64,000 nucleotides of DNA, taken from positions 1,054,001-1,118,000 of the forward strand of contig JAWQEG010001306.1 in the NCBI GenBank assembly GCA_033782935.1, written 5' to 3'. The DNA comes from Petrolisthes cinctipes. Taxonomy: Eukaryota; Arthropoda; Malacostraca; Decapoda; Porcellanidae. Under the pieces are notes generated by a model. That model was not told the DNA's origin, searched no databases, and saw nothing but the letters and a program-made list of their open reading frames with translations. The translations under genes and the position numbers were made by a program. This document shows positions 50,101-63,903 of the stretch, piece after piece. Position 1 is the first letter of the stretch; the number at the start of each line of letters is the position of its first letter.

Positions 50101-50680
50101 CTTCTGGGACCCCAAAATATCGAATTTTCGGGTGTTTAGGGCCAGAATTTGAGATTTAAACGGGTACAGAAGATGCATGCACATATCGACTTTTGGGCAC
50201 CTAAAAGATCGATTTTCAGTATGTTTTTGGCCTGTATTTTGAAAATACTCTAACACGGAGTAGGCATGTACAGATACCTTCTGGGACCTCTAAATATCGA
50301 ATTTTCGGGTGTTTTGGGACTGAATTTGAGATATCGATTTTTTTGAACCTAAAATGTCGATATTTAGCATGTTTTTAGCCTATATTTTGAAAATATTCTA
50401 GCACTGTGTAGGCATGTACAGATTGCTTCTGGGACCCCAAAATATTGAATTTTCGGGTGTTTTGAGCCTGAATTTGAGATATAAACGGGTACTGAAGATG
50501 CATGCACATATCGACTTTTGTGCACCTAAAAGATCGATTTTCAGTATGTTTTGAGCATGTATTTTGAAAATACTCTAACACGGAGTAGTACAGGTCGCTT
50601 CTGGGACCCCTAAATATCGAATTTTCGTGTGTTTGGGACTGAATTTGAGATATCGACTTTTTGGCACCTAAAAGATCGAT
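46845..50680. repeat. Doubled 2003-bp repeat F
   Basis: About 46845-48677 matches about 48848-50680 at +2003. The unit order from 47147 is Q T D T (677, 501, 324, 501 bp; Q is S-L-L-L). Shared markers are CTAGAAGATCG, GGGCCTGAATTTCG, CCCCTACATATAG, CTGGGTAGG and TTTTTTTGAACC. The second copy then has a 5-bp loss in its dimer (GGAGTAGTACAGG near 50583). Confidence 0.9.
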
Positions 50681-53600
50681 GTTTACCATGTTTTTAGCCT
50701 ATATTTTGAAAATATTCTAGCACTGAGTATGTACAGATTGCTTTTGGGACCCCAAAATATTGAATTTTCGGGTGTTTTGAGCCTGAATTTGAGATATAAA
50801 CGGGTACAGAAGATACATGCACATATTGACTTTGGGCATCTAAAATATCGATTTTCAGCATGTTTTGGGCCTGTATTTTGAAAATACTCTAACACTGAGT
50901 AGGCATGTACAGATTGCTTCTGGGACCCCAAAATATTGAATTTTCGGGTGTTTTGAGCCTGAATTTGAGATATAAACGGGTACTGAAGATGCATGCACAT
51001 ATCGACTTTTGTGCACCAAAAATATCGATTTTCAGCATGTTTTGGGGTTGAATTTTGAAAATACACTAACAAGGAGTAGGCATGTACAGATACCTTCTGG
51101 GACCTCTAAATATCGAATTTTCGGGTGTTTTGGGACTGAATTTGAGATATAAACGGGTACAGAAGATGCATGCTCATATCGACTTTTGGGCACCTAAAAG
51201 ATCGATTTTCAGTATGTTTTTGGCCTGTATTTTGAAAATACTCTAACACGGAGTAGGCATGTACAGATACCTTCTGGGACCTCTAAATATCGAATTTTCG
51301 GGTGTTTTGGGACTGAATTTGAGATATCGATTTTTTGGCACCTAAATGTCGATTTTTAACATGTTTTTAGCCTATATTTTGAAAATATTCTAGCACTGTG
51401 TAGGCATGAACAGATTGCTTCTGGGACCCCAAAATATTGAATTTTCGGATGTTTTGGGCCTGAATTTGAGATATAAATGGGTACAGAAGATACATGCACA
51501 TATTGACTTTTGGCATCTAAAATATCGATTTTCAGCATGTTTTGGGCCTGTATTTTGAAAATACTCTAACACTGAGTAGGCATGTACAGATTGCTTCTGG
51601 GACCCCAAAATATTGAATTTTCGGGTGTTTTGAGCCTGAATTTGAGATATAAACGGGTACTGAAGATGCATGCACATATCGACTTTTGTGCACCTAAAAG
51701 ATCGATTTTCAGTATGTTTTGAGCATGTATTTTGAAAATACTCTAACACGGAGTAGGCATGTACAGATCGCTTCTGGGACCCCTAAATATCGAATTTTCG
51801 GGTGTTTTGGGACTGAATTTGAGATATCGACTTTTTGGCACCTAAAAGATCGATTTTTAGCATGTTTTTAGCCAATATTTTGAAAATATTCTAGCACTGA
51901 GTAGGCATGTACAGATTGCTTCTGGGACCCCAAAATATTGAATTTTCGGGTGTTTTGAGCCTGAATTTGAGATATAAACGGGTACAGAAGATACATGCAC
52001 ATATTGACTTTGGGCACCAATAATATCGATTTTCAGCATGTTTTGGGCCTGAATTTTGAAAATACTCTAACACGAAATAGGCATGTACAGATCGCTTCTG
52101 GGACCTCTAAATATCAAATTTTCGGGTGTTTTGGGACTGAATTTGAGATATCGATTTTTTGGCACCTAAAATGTCGATTTTTAGCATGTTTTTAGCCTAT
52201 ATTTTGAAAATATTCTAGCACTGTGTAGGCATGTACAGATTGCTTCTGGGACCCCAAAATATTGAATTTTCGGGTGTTTTGAGCCTGAATTTGAGATATA
52301 AACGGGTACTGAAGATGCATGCACATATCGACTTTTGTGCACCTAAAAGATCGATTTTCAGTATGTTTTGAGCATGTATTTTGAAAATACTCTAACACGG
52401 AGTAGGCATGTACAGATCGCTTCTGGGACCTCTAAATATCGAATTTTCGGGTGTTTTGGGACTGAATTTGAGATATCGACTTTTTGGCACCTAAAAGATC
52501 GATTTTTAGCGTGTTTTTAGCCTATATTTTGAAAATATTCTAGCACTGAGTAGGCATGTACAGATCGCTTCTGGGACCCCAAAATATCGAATTTTCGGGT
52601 GTTTAGGGCCTGAATTTGAGATATAAACGGGTACAGAAGATACATGCACATATTGACTTTGGGCACCAAAAATATCGATTTTCAGCATGTTTTGGGCCTG
52701 AATTTTGAAAATACTCTAACACGGAGAAAGCATGTACAGATCGCTTCTGGGACCCCAAAATATCGAATTTTCGGGTGTTTAGGGCCAGAATTTGAGATAT
52801 AAACGGGTACAGAAGATGCATGCACATATCGTATTTTGGGCACCTAAATGATCGATTTTCAGTATGTTTTTGGCCTGTATTTTGAAAATACTCTAACACG
52901 GAGTAAGCATGTACAGATACCTTCTGGGACCTCTAAATATCGAATTTTCGGGTGTTTTGGGACTGAATTTGAGATATCGATTTTTTGGCACCTAAAATGT
53001 CGATTTTTAGCATGTTTTTAGCCTATATTTTGAAAATATTCTAGCACTGTGTAGGCATGTACAGATTGCTTCTGGGACCCCAAAATATTGAATTTTCGGG
53101 TGTTTTGAGCCTGAATTTGAGATATAAACGGGTACAGAAGATACATGCACATATTGACTTTGGGCATCTAAAATATCGATTTTCAGCATGTTTTGGGCCT
53201 GTATTTTGAAAATACTCTAACACTGAGTAGGCATGTACAGATTGCTTCTGGGACCCCAAAATATTGAATTTTCGGGTGTTTTGAGCCTGAATTTGAGATA
53301 TAAACGGGTACAGAAGATACATGCACATATTGACTTTGGGCATCTAAAATATCGATTTTCAGTTTGTTTTGAGCATGTATTTTGAAAATACTCTAACACG
53401 GAGTAGGCATGTACAGATCGCTTCTGGGACCCCTAAATATCGAATTTTCGGGTGTTTTGGGACTGAATTTGAGATATCGATTTTTTGGCACCTAAAATGT
53501 CGATTTTTAGCATGTTTTTAGCCTATATTTTGAAAATATTCTAGCACTGTGTAGGCATGTACAGATTGCTTCTGGGACCCCAAAATATTGAATTTTCGGG

Positions 53601-54295
53601 TGTTTTGAGCCTGAATTTGAGATATAAACGGGTACTGAAGATGCATGCACATATCGACTTTTGTGCACCTAAAAGATCGATTTTCAGTATGTTTTGAGCA
53701 TGTATTTTGAAAATACTCTAACACGGAGTAGGCATGTACAGATCGCTTCTGGGACCTCTAAATACCGAATTTTCGGGTGTTTTGGGACTGAATTTGAGAT
53801 ATCGACTTTTTGGCACCTAAAAGATCGATTTTTAGCATGTTTTAGCCTATATTTTGAAAATATTCTAGCACTGAGTAGGCATGTACAGATCGCTTCTGGG
53901 ACCCCAAAATATCGAATTTTCGGGTGTTTAGGGCCTGAATTTGAGATATAAACGGGTACAGAAGATACATGCACATATTGACTTTGGGCACCTAAAATAT
54001 CGATTTTCAGCATGTTTTGGGCCTGAATTTTGAAAATACTCTAACACGGATTAGGCATGTACAGATCGCTTCTGGGACCCCAAAATATCGAATTTTCAGG
54101 TGTTTAAGGCCAGAATTTGAGATATAAACGGGTACAGAAGATGCATGCACATATCGACTTTTGGGCACCTAAAAGATCGATTTTCAGTATGTTTTGAGCA
54201 TGTATTTTGAAAATACTCTAACACGGAGTAGGCATGTACAGATCGCTTCTGGGACCCCTACATATAGAATTTTCGGGTGTTTTGGGACTGAATTT
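49827..54295. repeat. Higher-order repeat G, copy 1 (4469 bp, 27 monomers)
   Basis: Units T D Q T D D T T D T have S starts at 49827, 50328, 50647, 51321, 51821, 52145, 52470, 52971, 53471 and 53796. The tetramer holds an exceptional GGGACTG-to-L junction at 51144. Match to copy 2 extends upstream to about 49470. Confidence 0.93.
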
Positions 54296-57200
54296 GAGAT
54301 ATCGGCTTTTTGGCACCTAAAAGATCGATTTTTAGCATGTTTTTAGCCTATATTTTGAAAATATTCTAGCACTGGGTAGGCATGTACAGATTGCTTCTGG
54401 GACCCCAAAATATTGAATTTTCGGGTGTTTTGAGGCTGAATTTGAGATATAAACGGGTACAGAAGATACATGCACATATTGACTTTGGGCACCAAAAATA
54501 TCGATTTTCAGCATGTTTTGGGCCTGAATTTTGAAAATACTCTAACACGGAGTAGGCATGTACAGATCGCTTCTGGGACCCCAAAATATCGAATTTTCGG
54601 GTGTTTAGGGCCAGAATTTGAGATTTAAACGGGTACAGAAGATGCATGCACATATCGACTTTTGGGCACCTAAAAGATCGATTTTCAGTATGTTTTTGGC
54701 CTGTATTTTGAAAATACTCTAACACGGAGTAGGCATGTACAGATACCTTCTGGGACCTCTAAATATCGAATTTTCGGGTGTTTTGGGACTGAATTTGAGA
54801 TATCGATTTTTTTGAACCTAAAATGTCGATATTTAGCATGTTTTTAGCCTATATTTTGAAAATATTCTAGCACTGTGTAGGCATGTACAGATTGCTTCTG
54901 GGACCCCAAAATATTGAATTTTCGGGTGTTTTGAGCCTGAATTTGAGATATAAACGGGTACTGAAGATGCATGCACATATCGACTTTTGTGCACCTAAAA
55001 GATCGATTTTCAGTATGTTTTGAGCATGTATTTTGAAAATACTCTAACACGGAGTAGTACAGGTCGCTTCTGGGACCCCTAAATATCGAATTTTCGTGTG
55101 TTTGGGACTGAATTTGAGATATCGACTTTTTGGCACCTAAAAGATCGATGTTTAGCATGTTTTTAGCCTATATTTTGAAAATATTCTAGCACTGAGTATG
55201 TACAGATTGCTTTTGGGACCCCAAAATATTGAATTTTCGGGTGTTTTGAGCCTGAATTTGAGATATAAACGGGTACAGAAGATACATGCACATATTGACT
55301 TTGGGCATCTAAAATATCGATTTTCAGCATGTTTTGGGCCTGTATTTTGAAAATACTCTAACACTGAGTAGGCATGTACAGATTGCTTCTGGGACCCCAA
55401 AATATTGAATTTTCGGGTGTTTTGAGCCTGAATTTGAGATATAAACGGGTACTGAAGATGCATGCACATATCGACTTTTGTGCACCAAAAATATCGATTT
55501 TCAGCATGTTTTGGGGTTGAATTTTGAAAATACACTAACAAGGAGTAGGCATGTACAGATACCTTCTGGGACCTCTAAATATCGAATTTTCAGGTGTTTT
55601 GGGACTGAATTTGAGATATAAACGGGTACAGAAGATGCATGCTCATATCGACTTTTGGGCACCTAAAAGATCGATTTTCAGTATGTTTTTGGCCTGTATT
55701 TTGAAAATACTCTAACACGGAGTAGGCATGTACAGATACCTTCTGGGACCTCTAAATATCGAATTTTCGGGTGTTTTGGGACTGAATTTGAGATATCGAT
55801 TTTTTGGCACCTAAATGTCGATTTTTAACATGTTTTTAGCCTATATTTTGAAAATATTCTAGCACTGTGTAGGCATGAACAGATTGCTTCTGGGACCCCA
55901 AAATATTGAATTTTCGGATGTTTTGGGCCTGAATTTGAGATATAAATGGGTACAGAAGATACATGCACATATTGACTTTTGGCATCTAAAATATCGATTT
56001 TCAGCATGTTTTGGGCCTGTATTTTGAAAATACAGTAGGCATGTACAGATTGCTTCTGGGACCCCAAAATATTGAATTTTCGGGTGTTTTGAGCCTGAAT
56101 TTGAGATATAAACGGGTACTGAAGATGCATGCACATATCGACTTTTGTGCACCTAAAAGATCGATTTTCAGTATGTTTTGAGCATGTATTTTGAAAATAC
56201 TCTAACACGGAGTAGGCATGTACAGATCGCTTCTGGGACCCCTAAATATCGAATTTTCGGGTGTTTTGGGACTGAATTTGAGATATCGACTTTTTGGCAC
56301 CTAAAAGATCGATTTTTAGCATGTTTTTAGCCAATATTTTGAAAATATTCTAGCACTGAGTAGGCATGTACAGATTGCTTCTGGGACCCCAAAATATTGA
56401 ATTTTCGGGTGTTTTGAGCCTGAATTTGAGATATAAACGGGTACAGAAGATACATGCACATATTGACTTTGGGCACCAATAATATCGATTTTCAGCATGT
56501 TTTGGGCCTGAATTTTGAAAATACTCTAACACGAAATAGGCATGTACAGATCGCTTCTGGGACCTCTAAATATCAAATTTTCGGGTGTTTTGGGACTGAA
56601 TTTGAGATATCGATTTTTTGGCACCTAAAATGTCGATTTTTAGCATGTTTTTAGCCTATATTTTGAAAATATTCTAGCACTGTGTAGGCATGTACAGATT
56701 GCTTCTGGGACCCCAAAATATTGAATTTTCGGGTGTTTTGAGCCTGAATTTGAGATATAAACGGGTACTGAAGATGCATGCACATATCGACTTTTGTGCA
56801 CCTAAAAGATCGATTTTCAGTATGTTTTGAGCATGTATTTTGAAAATACTCTAACACGGAGTAGGCATGTACAGATCGCTTCTGGGACCTCTAAATATCG
56901 AATTTTCGGGTGTTTTGGGACTGAATTTGAGATATCGACTTTTTGGCACCTAAAAGATCGATTTTTAGCGTGTTTTTAGCCTATATTTTGAAAATATTCT
57001 AGCACTGAGTAGGCATGTACAGATCGCTTCTGGGACCCCAAAATATCGAATTTTCGGGTGTTTAGGGCCTGAATTTGAGATATAAACGGGTACAGAAGAT
57101 ACATGCACATATTGACTTTGGGCACCAAAAATATCGATTTTCAGCATGTTTTGGGCCTGAATTTTGAAAATACTCTAACACGGAGTAGGCATGTACAGAT

Positions 57201-58754
57201 CGCTTCTGGGACCCCAAAATATCGAATTTTCGGGTGTTTAGGGCCAGAATTTGAGATATAAACGGGTACAGAAGATGCATGCACATATCGTATTTTGGGC
57301 ACCTAAATGATCGATTTTCAGTATGTTTTTGGCCTGTATTTTGAAAATACTCTAACACGGAGTAAGCATGTACAGATACCTTCTGGGACCTCTAAATATC
57401 GAATTTTCGGGTGTTTTGGGACTGAATTTGAGATATCGATTTTTTGGCACCTAAAATGTCGATTTTTAGCATGTTTTTAGCCTATATTTTGAAAATATTC
57501 TAGCACTGTGTAGGCATGTACAGATTGCTTCTGGGACCCCAAAATATTGAATTTTCGGGTGTTTTGAGCCTGAATTTGAGATATAAACGGGTACAGAAGA
57601 TACATGCACATATTGACTTTGGGCATCTAAAATATCGATTTTCAGCATGTTTTGGGCCTGTATTTTGAAAATACTCTAACACTGAGTAGGCATGTACAGA
57701 TTGCTTCTGGGACCCCAAAATATTGAATTTTCGGGTGTTTTGAGCCTGAATTTGAGATATAAACGGGTACAGAAGATACATGCACATATTGACTTTGGGC
57801 ATCTAAAATATCGATTTTCAGTTTGTTTTGAGCATGTATTTTGAAAATACTCTAACACGGAGTAGGCATGTACAGATCGCTTCTGGGACCCCTAAATATC
57901 GAATTTTCGGGTGTTTTGGGACTGAATTTGAGATATCGATTTTTTGGCACCTAAAATGTCGATTTTTAGCATGTTTTTAGCCTATATTTTGAAAATATTC
58001 TAGCACTGTGTAGGCATGTACAGATTGCTTCTGGGACCCCAAAATATTGAATTTTCGGGTGTTTTGAGCCTGAATTTGAGATATAAACGGGTACTGAAGA
58101 TGCATGCACATATCGACTTTTGTGCACCTAAAAGATCGATTTTCAGTATGTTTTGAGCATGTATTTTGAAAATACTCTAACACGGAGTAGGCATGTACAG
58201 ATCGCTTCTGGGACCTCTAAATACCGAATTTTCGGGTGTTTTGGGACTGAATTTGAGATATCGACTTTTTGGCACCTAAAAGATCGATTTTTAGCATGTT
58301 TTAGCCTATATTTTGAAAATATTCTAGCACTGAGTAGGCATGTACAGATCGCTTCTGGGACCCCAAAATATCGAATTTTCGGGTGTTTAGGGCCTGAATT
58401 TGAGATATAAACGGGTACAGAAGATACATGCACATATTGACTTTGGGCACCAAAAATATCGATTTTCAGCATGTTTTGGGCCTGAATTTTGAAAATACTC
58501 TAACACGGAGTCGGCATGTACAGATCGCTTCTGGGACCCCAAAATATCGAATTTTTGGGTGTTTAGGGCCAGAATTTGAGATATAAACGGGTACAGAAGA
58601 TGCATGCACATATCGTCTTTTGGGCACCTAAAAGATCGATTTTCAGTATGTTTTTGGCCTGTATTTTGAAAATACTCTAACACGGAGTAAGCATGTACAT
58701 ATACCTTCTGGGACCTCTAAATATCGAATTTTCGGGTGTTTTGGGACTGAATTT
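54296..58754. repeat. Higher-order repeat G, copy 2 (4459 bp)
   Basis: The ten-unit order of copy 1 at +4469, changing to +4459 after a 10-bp loss at 56033/56034. Other differences noticed are GTTTACCATG versus GTTTAGCATG (50688/55157), CGGGTG versus CAGGTG (51121/55590), GGAGAAAGC versus GGAGTAGGC (52725/57184) and CAGCTTG versus CAGCATG (50041/54510). The match ends near 58450 at CACCAAAAATATCG. Confidence 0.93.
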
Positions 58755-61700
58755 GAGATATCGATTTTTTGGCACCTAAAATGTCGATTTTTAGCATGTT
58801 TTTAGCCTATATTTTGAAAATATTCTAGCACTGTGTAGGCATGTACAGATTGCTTCTGGGACCCCAAAATATTGAATTTTCGGGTGTTTTGAGCCTGAAT
58901 TTGAGATATAAACGGGTACAGAAGATACATGCACATATTGACTTTGGGCATCTAAAATATCGATTTTCAGCATGTTTTGGGCCTGTATTTTGAAAATACT
59001 CTAACACTGAGTAGGCATGTACAGATTGCTTCTGGGACCCCAAAATATTGAGTTTTCGGGTGTTTTGTGCCTGAATTTGAGATATAAACGGGTACTGAAG
59101 ATGCATGCACATATCGACTTTTGTGCACCTAAAAGATCGATTTTCAGTATGTTTTGAGCATGTATTTTGAAAATACTCTAACACGGAGTAGGCATGTACA
59201 GATACCTTCTGGGACCTCTAAATATCGAATTTTCGGGTGTTTTGGGACTGAATTTGAGATATCGATTTTTTGGCACCTAAAAGATCGATTTTTAGCATGT
59301 TTTTAGCCTATATTTTGAAAATATTCTAGCACTGTACAGATTGCTTCTGGGACCCCAAAATATTGAATTTTCGGGTGTTTTGAGCCTGAATTTGAGATAT
59401 AAACGGGTACAGAAGATACTTGCACATATTGACTTTTGGGCACCTAAAAGATCGATTTTCAGTATGTTTTGGGCCTGAATTTTGAAAATACTCTTACACG
59501 GAGTAGGCATGTACAGATCGCTTCTGGGACCCCAAAATATCGAATTTTCGGGTGTTTAGGGCCAGAATTTGAGATATAAACGGTTACAGAAGATGCATGC
59601 ACATATCGACTTTTGGGCACCTAAAAGATCGATTTTCAGTATGTTTTTGGCCTGTATTTTGAAAATACTCTATCACGGAGTAGGCATGTACAGATACCTT
59701 CTGGGACCACTAAATATCGAATTTTCGGGTGTTTTGGGACTGAATTTGAGATATCGATTTTTTGGCACCTAAAATGTCGATTTTTAGCATGTTTTTAGCC
59801 TATATTTTGAAAATATTCTAGCACTGTGTAGGCATGTACAGATTGCTTCTGGGACCCCAAAATATTGAATTTTCGGGTGTTTTGAGCCTGAATTTGAGAT
59901 ATAAACGGGTACAGAAGATACATGCACATATTGACTTTGGGCACCAAAAATATCGATTTTCAGCATGTTTTGGGCCTGAATTTTGAAAATACTCTTACAC
60001 GGAGTAGGCATGTACAGATCGCTTCTGGGACCCCAAAATATCGAATATTCGGGTGTTTAGGGCCAGTATTTGAGATATAAACGGGTACAAAAGATGCATG
60101 CACATATCGACTTTTGGGCACCTACAAGATCGATTTTCAGTAAGTTTTTGGCCTGTATTTTGAAAATACTCTAACACGGAGTAGGCATGTACAGATACCT
60201 TCTGGGACCTCTAAATATCGAATTTTCGGGTGGTTTGGGACTGAATTTGAGATATCGATTTTTTGGCACCTATTATATCGATTTTTAGCATGTTTTTAGC
60301 GTATATTTTGAAAATATTATAGCACTGTGTAGGCATGTACAGATTGCTTCTGGGACCCCAAAATATTGAATTTTCGGGTGTTTTGAGCCTGAATTTGTGA
60401 TATAAACGGGTACAGAAGATACATGCACATATTGACTTTGGGCATCTAAAATATCGATTTTCAGCATGTTTTGGGCATGTATTTTGAAAATACTCTAACA
60501 CTGAGTAGGCATGTACAGATTGCTTCTGGGACCCCAAAATATTGAATTTTCGGGTGTTTTGAGCCTGAATTTGAGATATAAACGGGTACTGAAGATGCAT
60601 GCACATATCGACTTTCGTGCACCTAAAAGATCGATTTTCAGTATGTTTTGAGCATGTATTTTGAAAATACTCTAACACGGAGTAGGCATGTACAGATCGC
60701 TTCTGGGACCCCTAAATATCGAATTTTCGGGTGTTTTGGGACTGAATTTGAGATATCGACTTTTTGGCACCTAAAAGATCGATTTTTAGCATGTTTTTAG
60801 CCTATATTTTGAAAATATTCTAGCACTGAGTAGGCATGTACAGATCGCTTCTGGGACCCCAAAATATTGAATTTTCGGGTGTTTTGAGCCTGAATTTGAG
60901 ATATAAACGGGTACAAAAGATGCATGCACATATTGACTTTTGGGCACCTAAAAGATCGATTTTCAGTATGTTTTTGACCTGTATTTTGAAAATACTCTAA
61001 CACGGAGTAGGCATGTACAGATACCTTCTGGGACCTCTAAATATCGAATTTTCGGGTGTTTTGGGACTGAATTTGAGATATCGATTTTTTGGCACCTAAA
61101 ATGTCGATTTTTAGCATGTTTTTAGCCTATATTTTGAAAATATTCTAGCACTGTGTAGGCATGTACAGATTGCTTCTGGGGCCCCAAAATATTGAATTTT
61201 CGGGTGTTTTGAGCCTGAATTTGAGATATAAACGGGTATAGAAGATACATGCACATATTGACTTTTTGCATCAAAAATATCGATTTTCAGCATGTTTTGG
61301 GCCTGTATTTTGAAAATACTCTAACACTGAGTAGGCAAGTACATATTGCTTCTGGGACCCCAAAATATTGAATTTTCGGGTGTTTTGAGCCTGAATTTGA
61401 GATATAAACGGGTACAGAAGATACATGCACATATTGACTTTGTGCACCTAAAAGATCGATTTTCAGTATGTTTTTGGCCTGTATTTTGAAAATACTCTAA
61501 CACGGAGTAGGCATGTACAGATACCTTCTGGGACCTCTAAATATCGAATTTTCGGGTGTTATGGGACTGAATTTGAGATATCGATTTTTTGGCACCTATA
61601 ATATCGATTTTTAGCATGTTTTTAGCCTATATTTTGAAAATATTATAGCACTGTGTAGGCATGTACAGATTGCTTCTGGGACCCCAAAATATTGAATTTT

Positions 61701-61899
61701 CGGGTGTTTTGAGCCTGAATTTGAGATATAAACGGGTACTGAAGATGCATGCACATATCGACTTTTGTGCACCTAAAAGATCGATTTTCAGTATGTTTTG
61801 AGCATGTATTTTGAAAATACTCTAACACGGAGTAGGCATGTACAGATCGCTTCTGGGACCCCTAAATATCGAATTTTCGGGTGTTTTGGGACTGAATTT
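58755..61899. repeat. Trimers and dimers (T t T T D T D) with scattered variants
   Basis: S starts at 58755, 59256, 59748, 60249, 60750, 61075 and 61575. It contains the only s monomer after 45 kb (59256). Variants include CTCTTACACGG near 59492 and 59992, AACGGTTACAG near 59580, CACCTATTATATCG near 60267, GGCAAGTACATATTG near 61335 and ATTATAGCACTG near 60308 and 61642. I see no internal large duplication. Confidence 0.83.
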
Positions 61900-63903
61900 G
61901 AGATATCGACATTTTGGCACCTAAAAGATCGATTTTTAGCATGTTTTTAGCCTATATTTTGAAAATATTCTAGCACTGGGTAGGCATGTACAGATTGCTT
62001 CTGGGACCCCAAAATATTGAATTTTCGGGTGTTTTGAGGCTAAATTTGAGATATAAATGGGTACAGAAGATACATGCACATATTGACTTTGGGCACCAAA
62101 AATATCGATTTTCAGCATGTTTTGGGCCTGAATTTTGAAAATCCTCTAACACGGAGTAGGCATGTACAGATCGCTTCTGGGACCCCAAAATATCGAATTT
62201 TCGGATGTTTAGGGCCAGAATTTGAGATATAAACGGGTACAGAAGATGCATGCACATATCGACTTTTGGGCACCTAAAAGATCGATTTTCAGTATGTTTT
62301 TGGCCTGTATTTTGAAAATACTCTAACACGGAGTAGGCATGTACAGATACCTTCTGGGACCTCTAAATATCGAATTTTCGGGTGTTTTGGGACTGAATTT
62401 GAAATATCGATTTTTTGGCAACTAAAATGTCGATTTTTAGCATGTTTTTAGCCTATATTTTGAAAATATTCTAGCACTATGTAGGCATGTACAGATTGCT
62501 TCTGGGACCCCAAAATATTGAATTTTCGGGTGTTTTGAGCATGAATTTGAGATATAAACGGGTTCAGAAGATACATGCACATATTGACTTTGGGCATCTA
62601 AAATATCTATTTTCAGCATGTTTTGGGCCTGTATTTTGAAAATACTCTAACACTGAGTAGGCATGTACAGATTGCTTCTGGGACCCCAAAATATTGAATT
62701 TTCGGGTGTTTTGAGCCTGAATTTGAGATATAAACGGGTACTGAAGATGCATGCACATATCGACTTTTGTGCACCTAAAAGGTCGATTTTCTGTATGTTT
62801 TGAGCATGTATTTTGAAAATACTCTAACACGGAGTTAGGCATGTACAGATCGCTTCTGGGACCCCTAAATATCGAATTTTCGGGTGTTTGGGACTGAATT
62901 TGAGATATCGACTTTTTGGCACCTAAAAGATCGATTTTTAGCATGTTTTTAGCCTATATTTTGAAAATATTCTAGCACTGAGTAGGCATGTACAGATTGC
63001 TTCTGGGACCCCAAAATATTGAATTTTCGGGTGTTTTGAGCCTGAATTTGAGATATAAACGGGTACAGAAGATACATGCACATATTGACTTTGGGCACCA
63101 AAAATATCGATTTTCAGCATGTTTTGGGCCTGAATTTTGAAAATACTCTAACACGGAGTAGGCATGTACAGATCGCTTCTGGGACCCCAAAATATCGAAT
63201 TTTCGGATGTTTAGGGCCAGAATTTGAGATATAAACGGGTACAGAAGATGCATGCACATATCGACTTTTGTGCACCTAAAAGATCGATTTTCAGTATGTT
63301 TTTGGCCTGTATTTTGAAAATACTCTAACACGGAGTAGGCATGTACAGATACCTTCTGGGACCTCTAAATATCGAATTTTCGGGTGTTTTGGGACTGAAT
63401 TTGAAATATCGATTTTTTGGCACCTAAAATGTCGATTTTTAGCATGTTTTTAGCCTATATTTTGAAAATATTCTAGCACTGTGTAGGCATGTACAGATTG
63501 CTTCTGGGACCCCAAAATATTGAATTTTCGGATGATTTGAGCCTGAATTTGAGATATAAACGGGTTCAGAAGATACATGCACATATTGACTTTGGGCATC
63601 TAAAATATCGATTTTCAGCATGTTTTGGGCCTGTATTTTGAAAATACTCTAACACTGAGTAGGCATGTACAGATTGCTTCTGGGACCCCAAAATATTGAA
63701 TTTTCGGGTGTTTTGAGCTTGAATTTGAGATATAAACGGGTACTGAAGATGCATGCACATATCGACGTTTGTGCACCTAAAAGATCGATTTTCAGTATGT
63801 TTTGAGCATGTATTTTGAAAATACTCTTACACGGAGTAGGCATGTACAGATCGCTTCTGGGACCCCAAAATATTGAATTTTCGGGTGTTTTGAGCCTGAA
63901 TTT
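61900..63903. repeat. Doubled 1002-bp hexamer
   Basis: Trimers start at 61900, 62401, 62902 and 63403, and the pair 61900-62901 repeats as 62902-63903. Shared markers are TTCGGATGTTTAGGG near 62202 and 63204, TTGAAATATCG at 62401 and 63403, and AACGGGTTCAGAAG near 62560 and 63562. A one-base gain (GGAGTTAGGC) and a compensating loss occur near 62835 and 62888. Confidence 0.9.

Noticed and set aside
32244..58410. Plus-strand open frames of 61-85 codons (32244, 34381, 36334, 38196, 42660, 51995, 53694, 56454, 58153, 59569)
   Set aside because: These arise where a small indel or substitution removes a stop from the repeat frame. They are copied with the repeat blocks and vary with local mutation, as expected of non-coding satellite.
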